In this document: positions 25,622 to 35,700 of the stretch, one piece after another
Layout: every line of letters begins with the position of its first letter
Position numbering within the stretch: the stretch's first letter is position 1
Assembly (NCBI GenBank): GCA_945865325.1
Contig: CAMBFA010000006.1
Location: 1 to 56,043 of the forward strand
Reading direction: 5' to 3'
DNA length: 56,043 nucleotides
DNA from: Candidatus Kuenenia stuttgartensis
Lineage (GTDB): Bacteria > Planctomycetota > Planctomycetia > Pirellulales > UBA1268
Notes under the pieces: model-generated
The model's database searches: none
What the model was told of the DNA's origin: nothing
Seen by the model: the letters and a program-made list of their open reading frames with translations, nothing else
Made by a program: the position numbers and the translations under genes

Positions 25622-26784
25622 CGGGCACCTCGCTCGGATCTGGGGCGAACGGTGACAGCCCCGGGAACGAGCCGCGCCTGCGGGCCATGGAGTCGGCGAC
25701 CGCCGCCCCTGATCCCCGTTCGAGCGATCTGCTCGAGCCGCTCTGCGCCACCCCACTCCAGGGCGAGGACGACCGCCGCCCCGAGGATCATCATCCCGAG
25801 GATGACATGCCCGGTGATCACGGCGGCACCGCGCGGGCTGCGGGCGAGAATCGCTTCGGCCGGCGCCCAGGCTTCTTGGAGCCAGGCGGGCAGGCCCCAG
25901 GTGAAAAGCCAGGCGCCTCCCCCGAGGAGAAGTTGCCCCCCCACCATCGCGAGGATTGCCAACGACCAGCGTCGGGCCGTTCGCGATTCATGCGGCTGCC
26001 AGGCGATGACCGTCAGCGCCGCGAGCACCGTCACCACCGCGGCGCCGGCCAGATGAATCGCTACCATCCAGCGGAACGTCGAGGCGGCCAGGGTTGCATC
26101 GGCGTGACGCAGTTGGGCCCCGGCGACCAGTTGGAGGTAGGCCGCTACCGCCAGGGCCGTCGGCAACGAAGCCCCCACCGCCCACGACGGCAGGGAGAGC
26201 GTCAGCGGGCCAACCGCTACGAAGGAATCACGCCCGACCGCATCGCTTCGGTCGGTCGCGGGCCCCGACGAGTCTCCCCTGCCCCGGCGACCGGCCAGAA
26301 CGGCGATCGCCGTGGCGACGGCAAAGAACAGGGGACCAGTGCAGGCATGGACCTTGGCGACCGTCTTGTCGTCGAGGATGACGCGGAGACCACCGAGGGC
26401 CCCCTGCACGACGACAAGCACCATCGCCGCGATCACGAGCCAGCGCAGCGCCGGCGAGGCGGGCCGGCGAAAGAGGATCGCCGCCAGGAGCAGCGAGAGC
26501 ATCCCAACGGTCGCCCCGAGGAGCCGGTGGCCATGCTCGAGGAACAGGTCCCACGGCCCCCAGAACCACTCCCCGAGCGGGTAGAGGAACATGTTGTGGC
26601 CAAAGGTCGCCGGCCAATCGGGCACGGCCATCGCCGCGTCGTACGTGGTCACGAGGGCCCCGAAGGAGAGCAGGAGCGCCGTCGTAGCAACGAGGATCCA
26701 TGCGACGATCGCCGGTCCGTTGACCGTCGACCGCACAGTAGATGGGGAGCCGATGGGGGCGCTGGCCATGGACAGTACCGTCAC
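25618..26784 (-). CDS. ctaA: Haem A synthase (COX15/CtaA family)
   Basis: A 388-aa protein beginning with GTG at 26784; an ATG five codons later is an alternative. It has eight membrane helices. The first half has YDAAMAVPDWPATFG and the haem-ligand motif FLEHGHRLLGATVG, then KVHACTGPLFF. The second half has RWMVAIHLAGAAVVTVLAAL and VITGHVILGMMILGA with the paired histidines. It starts 18 nt after the subunit I stop. Its product, haem A, is consumed by subunit I in the same operon. Confidence 0.92.
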   Translation of the reverse strand: MTVLSMASAPIGSPSTVRSTVNGPAIVAWILVATTALLLSFGALVTTYDAAMAVPDWPATFGHNMFLYPLGEWFWGPWDLFLEHGHRLLGATVGMLSLLLAAILFRRPASPALRWLVIAAMVLVVVQGALGGLRVILDDKTVAKVHACTGPLFFAVATAIAVLAGRRGRGDSSGPATDRSDAVGRDSFVAVGPLTLSLPSWAVGASLPTALAVAAYLQLVAGAQLRHADATLAASTFRWMVAIHLAGAAVVTVLAALTVIAWQPHESRTARRWSLAILAMVGGQLLLGGGAWLFTWGLPAWLQEAWAPAEAILARSPRGAAVITGHVILGMMILGAAVVLALEWGGAERLEQIARTGIRGGGRRLHGPQARLVPGAVTVRPRSERGAR

Positions 26785-26802
26785 GCTCTGTCGGGGAATC
26801 GA

Positions 26803-28647
<1,845 letters not shown>

Positions 28648-28747
28648 CGGTGTTGGCCTCTGGAAAACTCGCCCGAACGGGATTGCTCGATGGCGGGGGG
28701 CTGTGAATGGTGGAGGGAAAAAAGTGTGCGAATGGAGTTGGAGGGGG

Positions 28748-29626
28748 TCAGTCGGCGGCGGCTATGGGGATCTCATCCGGGCCGCGCTGGGTCGCTTTTT
28801 GCTCGGCCTCGATCCGGGCCAGCCAGCGGTCGAAGTCGGCCCGCGACTCGATCGTCACCCGTCCCTTCATCTTATAATGCCCCCAACCGCAGACTTCGGC
28901 ACAGACGATGTCGTAGGTCCCGGTCTCTGTCGCCTTGAACCACACCGGTTGCTTCATACCGGGGACGGCGTCCTGCTTCATGCGCAAGTTCGGGAGGAAG
29001 AAGCTGTGGAGGACGTCCATGCTTTTGAGTTGGATGAGGAAATCCTCGTCAACCGGAACATGAAGATCATTGACGATGAACAGATCGTCGGGCGTCCCGA
29101 GTGTCTCGTCGCGCCCCGGATACCGAATCCGCCATTCGAACTGCCGGGCCACGACCTCTGCCGAGGGGGACATCCGCGGCCGCCGCATCTTGATGTCGGC
29201 CCAGGTGTTCATCTGGTAGATGGCGAGAAAGAGCATCGTCGCCGCAGGAATGATCGTCCACACCACCTCGAGGGCATGGCTGCCGTGGATGTAGGTGGCC
29301 GGCTTCGACGAGGCGGCGGCGTCGTACTTCCACATGAACCAAAAGAGGATCAGTTCGGTTGCCAGGAAAATGACACCGGTCAGCACGAGAATGAAATAAA
29401 ACAGGTCGTCAATTGATCGGCCGTGGACGGAGACATCCTTGGGGAACCAGTGGTTGTAGTAGGGGGCGATGACGAAGGTCGCTGTCCCGAGGACCGGCAC
29501 CAGGAGGAACAAGAGGCTCCAGGCGATCCCGCTCCACCGCCGCCCCTGCGGAAGACCGTTAACCCAGGAATCGCCCGGGGGATTTCCTCCGGAACCGGCA
29601 TCCCGATCTCGTTTGTCTTGGTCCAC
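28748..29626 (-). CDS. ctaC: Cytochrome c oxidase subunit II
   Basis: A 292-aa protein with a GTG start preceded by GGAG. Two membrane helices (WSLLFLLVPVLGTATFVIAP and FYFILVLTGVIFLATELILF) are followed by the CuA cupredoxin domain: MDVLHSFFLPNLRMKQDAVP and CAEVCGWGHYKMKG, which holds the Cys-x-Glu-x-Cys-x3-His-x2-Met set. No cytochrome c domain is fused at the end, so an external carrier must feed it. The adjacent dihaem cytochrome is the obvious candidate. Confidence 0.96.
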   Translation of the reverse strand: MDQDKRDRDAGSGGNPPGDSWVNGLPQGRRWSGIAWSLLFLLVPVLGTATFVIAPYYNHWFPKDVSVHGRSIDDLFYFILVLTGVIFLATELILFWFMWKYDAAASSKPATYIHGSHALEVVWTIIPAATMLFLAIYQMNTWADIKMRRPRMSPSAEVVARQFEWRIRYPGRDETLGTPDDLFIVNDLHVPVDEDFLIQLKSMDVLHSFFLPNLRMKQDAVPGMKQPVWFKATETGTYDIVCAEVCGWGHYKMKGRVTIESRADFDRWLARIEAEQKATQRGPDEIPIAAAD

Positions 29627-29719
29627 GGCCGTCTACTCCGCTGGCTGGGATGGGGGCTTGATTGAGGTCATCAAAAGGGAGGGCTGGAAGAAAATCGTTG
29701 TGAGTCGTTTGGGGATTGG

Positions 29720-30946
29720 TCAAAACCGATCACGGGCGACCATGGGCCGATCGGCCCCCAACTCGCCGTCGAGTTCGTAGGGAAGGGATTGGACGTAGTT
29801 GACGATGTGCCAGATGTCCTCCGGAGGAACCGTTCCCTTTGCTCCTGGCATCGGCGCGCCATTGATCCCGGCATGGATCCGGTAGTAGAGATCGAGCGGG
29901 CGGCGTCCGCCGCGGTAGATCCCCCGGCGGAGATTGCGGGGCTGGATCGTCCTCGGCTCGAGGGTATCCCCGTCGAGAACGCGGTGGGCGCGATTGACCC
30001 ACTGCTTATCCGCATCGCCGTTGACCTCTTTCGACGTCCATTCGACGACATACTTGTTCCAATCGTCGTAATCGTTGGCCTGACCGTCGCCGAGCGCCGT
30101 CGGGCCATGGCATTTCACGCAGTTCGCCTTGTCGCCGTAGAACAGTTCACGCCCCTTTGCGATCGACTCGACGAGATCGATGTCGGCCGGCATTTCCGGG
30201 ACATCGATGAGGGCGGTGTCGGCGGCCTTCCATTTTTCGACGACCTCGGCCAGCCTCTCACCAACGAGGAACTCGCGGGTTTCGGGGAGCTTCCCCTCCG
30301 CCTCCTCGTCGAGCTCGAAGATGGCCCGAATCAGTCCGATCTCCGTTTCGCCGCGGATCGAGAGATACTTGACGTACTCGACGAGGGCGTCGATCTGGGT
30401 TTCGCTCAACAGCGCGAACGAAGGCATCGAGGTGCCGGGGATCCCCTTTTTCAGAACCCGCGTCAGATCGGCGTGGGTCGGTTTGTCGGCCCGCTCCGTG
30501 CTCTTGAACTTGAAGATCCCCGGGCGGTAATCGCGAGGATAGGGATTGAGAAAGGCGGCGGTCGGTCCGAGGGCATCTCCGGTGACGCCGTGACAGTGGG
30601 CACAGTGTTCGCGGTAGAGGCCATTCTTCCGTCCGACAATGTCGCTGCGGACCGGGCCGGCGGCGAGCCGCAGCTTCGCCTCGTCAAGACCCGTCTCAGG
30701 AAGGGCGACCGGATTATCGGGGGTGCCGAACATCGCGCTAATGACCGTCGCCACCTGACGCTCCTGCTCCGGCGTCAGTTTCTGCTTCGTCGCCTCGACC
30801 ATGTTGAGGCGGAACCAGGCCGGGGGCGTCGCCCCGCAGCCACTCGCCGCGAACATGACCAGCAGGACCAGCAAGACCAAGAGCTTCATGCCCCACACCG
30901 GGCGCGGGCCCCGGGGATGGCGGACGTCGGCAGGATTGTTGTTCAT
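29720..30946 (-). CDS. Dihaem cytochrome c lipoprotein
   Basis: A 408-aa protein. It has a lipoprotein-type signal (LLVLLVLLVMFAASGC), the first haem site REHCAHCHGVTGDALGP with Met ligand region GTSMPSFALL, and the second site NCVKCHGPTALGDGQ with Met region GAPMPGAKG. Each domain resembles a class I cytochrome c. A start 19 codons later (MKLLVLL) would also give a good signal. It lies between the cupredoxin genes and oxidase subunit II and could link the bc part to the CuA site. Confidence 0.92.
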   Translation of the reverse strand: MNNNPADVRHPRGPRPVWGMKLLVLLVLLVMFAASGCGATPPAWFRLNMVEATKQKLTPEQERQVATVISAMFGTPDNPVALPETGLDEAKLRLAAGPVRSDIVGRKNGLYREHCAHCHGVTGDALGPTAAFLNPYPRDYRPGIFKFKSTERADKPTHADLTRVLKKGIPGTSMPSFALLSETQIDALVEYVKYLSIRGETEIGLIRAIFELDEEAEGKLPETREFLVGERLAEVVEKWKAADTALIDVPEMPADIDLVESIAKGRELFYGDKANCVKCHGPTALGDGQANDYDDWNKYVVEWTSKEVNGDADKQWVNRAHRVLDGDTLEPRTIQPRNLRRGIYRGGRRPLDLYYRIHAGINGAPMPGAKGTVPPEDIWHIVNYVQSLPYELDGELGADRPMVARDRF

Positions 30947-30978
30947 GGCTGTAGGATGGAGGGAGCGGAAGATACCAA

Positions 30979-31929
30979 TCAGCCGCCGAGGGCGGCGGCG
31001 GGAACCTCAAGCGTACCGATGTCCTTGACCTCATCGGCTTCGATCTTGACCTGGAAACGACCCTTCGGAGTCCAATTCAAGTCCGGCCGAGCCAAGCCCA
31101 GCGCCTGGTTGGGGCCAGTCGACCGTTCGTGCCAAACCTGAAACTCGAGCAGCTCCCCCGCCGGCAGGTCGGGGATCGTGAACGACCCGTCGGCGGCACT
31201 GACACCCACGTAGCCGTCCTTGCGGAAGACGATGTAGGCCTTCATCCAGGGGTGGATGTTGCAGGTCACCGCCGTCGGCATCGCGGTCTCGGCTGCCGGC
31301 TTGAAAAGCGTGCCATTCCCGGCGGGAATCAGCTGATTGAAGCTTGTCCCGGAGATGTTCGTGTTGTGGCCGACCGGGTCGCTGTTGTGGACATCGATCT
31401 CTTGGCCGACCCGGGCGGCGAATACCGGCGTGATGAATTCACACTGCTTTTGGTCAAAGACGAGGGGCGCGTCGGCGGGAGCTGATTCTTTGACGCGGCT
31501 CGACTTACGGACGAACACGACAACGTTGGCGAGCCCTTTGGTCGACGAGTCAACCAGGAGCGAGCGGTCGAGAAGTTTGCCGCCGTCCTTCGAGCAGACC
31601 TCGGTGTCCTTGTCGACAGAAAGCGCCTTGGCATCAGCCGGGGTTCCCGCGAACACGAACCTGCCCTTGAGGGTTCCCCAGCCGATACCGGTGGCGCCCT
31701 CGTCTTCCCCACCTTCGGCAGCAGCGGTCGACGACACCAGTTCGGTACGAAGTTTCTCTACGGCGCCCCCATCGACCACCGGTTGGCGGACCCGACCGTC
31801 GCTGCAGCCCGACCCGACCGCGACGAAGATCAATCCGAGCCCGAGGGAGGGCAGCAGCCCACGGCGGAGCGCTGCCAGCGGAACGTCTGCGGTCCAAGCT
31901 GATCGCTTATTTCTTGAACAGGTTGGCAT
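30979..31929 (-). CDS. Cupredoxin-like lipoprotein, second of a tandem pair
   Basis: A 316-aa protein. The start is the ATG at 31929, which overlaps the upstream gene by 23 nt and follows GGGGAG. A lipoprotein signal ends at GLGLIFVAVGSGC. The copper-site pattern of plastocyanin-type proteins is present: VHNSDPVGHNTNISG and AVTCNIHPWMKAY (Cys-x2-His-x2-Met). A beta-sandwich region GVSAADGSFTIPDLPAGELL follows, as in carboxypeptidase-regulatory-like domains. It shares layout and motifs with the gene just upstream. A role as copper carrier or electron carrier in this locus is inferred. Confidence 0.82.
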   Translation of the reverse strand: MPTCSRNKRSAWTADVPLAALRRGLLPSLGLGLIFVAVGSGCSDGRVRQPVVDGGAVEKLRTELVSSTAAAEGGEDEGATGIGWGTLKGRFVFAGTPADAKALSVDKDTEVCSKDGGKLLDRSLLVDSSTKGLANVVVFVRKSSRVKESAPADAPLVFDQKQCEFITPVFAARVGQEIDVHNSDPVGHNTNISGTSFNQLIPAGNGTLFKPAAETAMPTAVTCNIHPWMKAYIVFRKDGYVGVSAADGSFTIPDLPAGELLEFQVWHERSTGPNQALGLARPDLNWTPKGRFQVKIEADEVKDIGTLEVPAAALGG

Positions 31930-32695
31930 CGAGCACCATCTCCCCGAGGTCGTTGTCGCCGGCGGCAACCTTGATTTTCTTTCGCCCCTTGGCGATCTTC
32001 TCCGCCTTCCCCTTCACGCTCATCTCGCCAATGTAGCCAGCCTTCTCATGCCACAGCTGGAGCTCGATATCCCCGGCCGGCAGATTCTTGATCTCGAAGC
32101 TGCCATCGGCTGCCGATATGGCACCGTACGGGTTGGAACGTATGAGCACCCAGGCCTTCATCCAGGGGTGGATGTTGCAGGTCACCTGGGCTGGAATCGC
32201 CTCCTCTACCTTGAACGTCAGCTTCGATTCGCTGCCGGCGGCGATCAGGCTGTTCGAAGGGGGATTCTTCAGGGTGGCGACATTACTGTTGTGGCCGACG
32301 GTGTCGGAGTTCTTCAGGATCAGCGTCTGTCCGGTCTGGACGAACGCCACGTGGGGTTCGAAGCGGCAGTCCTTGTTGTCCAACAAGACGTCGTCCTTGC
32401 TGCCGGCCAGATCGGGGTGGACCTTGGCCACCTTGTCGCGCACGAAGACGACGACATTTCCGATGCCGCCATCGGCACCGACGGCGAGTTCCTCGTTGAG
32501 CAGTTTGTGCTTCCCGCAAACCTCGACGTCCTTGTCGGCCTTCAGTTCAGCCGCGGTCGGGGCCGTGCCGCCGAACTTGAAGCGGCCCTTGATCGTCCCC
32601 CAGTCGTCGGCGATGGCGGCCGGGGAGGCAAAGAGCAGAGCAGCAGTGACTGAGGCGCCAATGGTAGCTCGGACTCTCGTAACGTGACGGGGCAT
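31907..32695 (-). CDS. Cupredoxin-like secreted protein, first of a tandem pair
   Basis: A 262-aa protein; GGAG lies 8 nt before the ATG at 32695. A signal peptide (IGASVTAALLFASPAAIA) precedes the mature domain, which begins DDWGTIKGRFKFGG. KNSDTVGHNSNVAT and QVTCNIHPWMKAW supply the His, Cys, His and Met of a type 1-like copper site, and GAISAADGSFEIKNLPAGDI gives the second sandwich. The tail is lysine-rich. It is a paralogue of the next gene, with no lipid anchor here. It lies 43 nt after the octahaem gene, so it is probably co-transcribed with the bc complex. Confidence 0.84.
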   Translation of the reverse strand: MPRHVTRVRATIGASVTAALLFASPAAIADDWGTIKGRFKFGGTAPTAAELKADKDVEVCGKHKLLNEELAVGADGGIGNVVVFVRDKVAKVHPDLAGSKDDVLLDNKDCRFEPHVAFVQTGQTLILKNSDTVGHNSNVATLKNPPSNSLIAAGSESKLTFKVEEAIPAQVTCNIHPWMKAWVLIRSNPYGAISAADGSFEIKNLPAGDIELQLWHEKAGYIGEMSVKGKAEKIAKGRKKIKVAAGDNDLGEMVLDANLFKK

Positions 32696-32738
32696 GCGTG
32701 TATCTCCGGGGCGGATCGGGATCGATGGTGTTGAGGGA

Positions 32739-35700
32739 CTAGTCACTGCCGGCGGCCGCGATCGTGCGGTCGATGGCGGGTTGCTGCGGATCGAGCAGCG
32801 TCACGCTGCCGGTTCCTGGGGGAATGGTAGGCGCGGGGTCGTCGGAGGGGCCAGGAATCGGTTCTGCCGGCGCCTGCTCGAGCGATGCGGATGGCGCGGT
32901 GGCCGGGTCCGCGGGGGTCTGCTGCTTGAAATAGGCCTCGAGGGAGAGATTCTGCTTCGCGAACCGGTCGTAGTGCATAAGGAGATCGGTCAGGGCGTCG
33001 ATCTGCTGCTCACTCGTGCCGTGGTAAAGGTCTTGGCTGACCGGGTTGTTGAATGGGATGTTGACCGGCATTCCCGTGTAGGGGAGGAAGCGCTTCGGGT
33101 TGGCGATCCAGTTGTGAACGTACCCGGGGCGGAGCCGCTCGTGAACAACCTCGAGTTGCGGCGCCAGCGCCTTGGGATTCCCCGCCGGAGCGTAGGAACC
33201 GACGAGGTGGCATTTCACGCAGTAGTTGTTGTTGGTGACGATCTTCATCGCCCCATCCAGATGCCCCGGGTGGGCCGCCTCGGCGACCGTGACGGAGCTC
33301 TCGTCGAGACGGGGATCGTAAACATACGGATAGTCGGCACCGTCCACAGCGGAGAAGTAGTTCACGAGTGCCGACGCCTCGGAGGATTGGAAGTTGAACT
33401 TCGGCATCCGCAGCACGGCCGCCGGCCTGATCGGCGCCGGATTCAGAAGAAACTTGTGGAGCCAGCCGGACTGGACTTTGTTCCCCTCCCCTACCAGCGG
33501 CGGAGGAAGCCAGCCCCAGGCATCGTCAGCCTTGGCGTTGGGATTGATCACCCTTTCGTCAGCGATCACCACCGGGAAGAGCAGCCGGGCCAGGTCCCCG
33601 CCATGGGCCGGGTAGTGCCGGCCGGCGGCGATGGCGTCGGTGGGGACGACAAGATTCGGGCCACCAACGATTCGCGGAGCGCCGTCGATGAGGACGTCGT
33701 GCCAGAGCATGAACGGACGATGGGGAACCGCCTCGGCATCATCCTCCTCGATGCCCACGCCATCCTCGTCAACGTACTGGGGCTTCCCGGTTTCGGGGTT
33801 CAGTTGGGGCATCCCGATGAGCGTCGCCCGGCGGCGTCCTTGACGATCCGTGACGAGCGATGTCGCCACCTCGGCCGGAACGAAGTGCGGGGAGAGGAAC
33901 GGATAATCGACCGGCTCCTGCCCCTCGCCGAGAGACTCCGGGCGGTAGCGGACGTCCCACCGGTCCATTTGGAGAGTGTGGCAGCCGCCGCAGTTGTATT
34001 GCTCGGCGACTTTCAGCCCGGAGAGCCTGGCCTGCTCGCGCTCGGTCGGCGCGTAGACGAACTGCGGCGCCGGGGGCTCTGCGACGAGCCCGAGCACAAA
34101 CGTCATCACCGCTTCGCGCTGGGCATCATTGAAGGGGAACTGCGGCATCCGGTAGCGTTCGTTGTAGCCCTTGTTCTCTGCTTTCTTGTAGTCGTAGCTG
34201 CGGGGCGCGCGGAGCTTCTGCCAGAGGAATCCCTCTCGTTCGTGGGCAAGGAGTTTCTCGAGGAAGAACCCGGTATTGGGGTCGACCGATTCCGGCGACA
34301 CGTGGGCCTCATCTGCCGAGGCGTAGGCCAGATCGGAGTCGAGGCCGTCGGCCGGCTTTGGTTCACCGTTCCCGTCATGGCCGGAACCGTGGCCGTCGCC
34401 GGCGGCACCGAGGGCATGGTCGGTCGGGGCGTCATGGGCGTCATGACCAGCCGCACCAGCATGTCCGCCGTGACCATGGGCGAGTTGGGTCATGACGAAC
34501 TTTGAGACTTGCTCGAAGGCGATCTTCGAAGATTCTTTCCGCCCCCAGTCGGCCAGCGCTGCTCCGGCCGCCTTGGAATCCTCGAAGCCGGGGATGTCGT
34601 GGCAACCAGCGCAGGAAAGCTTGGCGATCGTTTTCTTGCCGACATAGTCGAGGAGTTTGGCATCGCGGTTGGCCGCGGAAACGTCAAGGAGCATCCGCTC
34701 GTCACCGAGGATCGAGGCCATCTCAGCGCCGAGGCCGTCCTGGAGGACATTCTTCGCCCGGACTTCGGGGAATCGTTCCTTCAGATACATCAGCGCCAGT
34801 TCTTCGGTGGCGGTGCGCTCGGCATCGGTGAGCGAGGTGGCCGAAGGGATGTCGGTGGCTTTCCAGTCTTCGGTCGAAGTCAGGAGGTAGGCCGTGGCAT
34901 CGGCGGCCGGATCGCTGACGCTGCCGTCAGCCTGCTTGACCGGCTCGAGGAGGACGTTCGGCATGATCGTCCGTGGGTGGTAGCGAGCCGGTTCCCGGAG
35001 CCAGCTGTAGAGCCACTCCTGGCCGCGCGGGTGGGAGGCCACCTTGGCGCCGATTCGGGAGAGATTCGGCCCGTGCGTGCTCTTCGCTTCGGGGAAATCG
35101 CCATGCTGATGGCAGGCGAGGCAGCCGCGCACCTGCACGACCTTCTTCCCGCGCTCGATGTCGGGGGCCGACGTGATCCCCTCCCACGGGGCGACATACT
35201 CAAACGGGGCGCTGGCCCCCTGGAGATAGGTAATCATCGAGCGGATCTCGATCGGCTCGTAGCGCTGCGATTCTTCCAGGCTCTTCCCTGAGAGGTGCTC
35301 CCAAAGCCCGAAGAACCGGGGCATTTTCGTCGATGGGCGAAAGTCTTGCGGGTTGCGCAGCCAAGCGTAGAGCCATTCGAAGCTGTCCTTGGCCGCGACA
35401 TGCCGGAGGCTCGGGCCGACCTTGGGGAGCGTGCCCGGGGTCTCGGGGTCCTTCAGCTGAGCGGCGAGCGTGTGAGAACGGGCCGAGAGCTTGGCATCGT
35501 CGCCGTCGGCAGCGTCGAGATCGACGAGATCCCGGAGTTGCTGCCGCGCCTGCCTGCCATCAGGGCTCGAGCGGACCTCCTCAACGAGTCGCTTCACCCC
35601 TGCACCGAAGGCTTCCAGCCCTGGATCGGTGGCGATCGCTTCGGCGACCTCGTGGAAGTTCGGGGTGACTCGCATGTCGGGGCCGATGCGCTTGTCGGGG

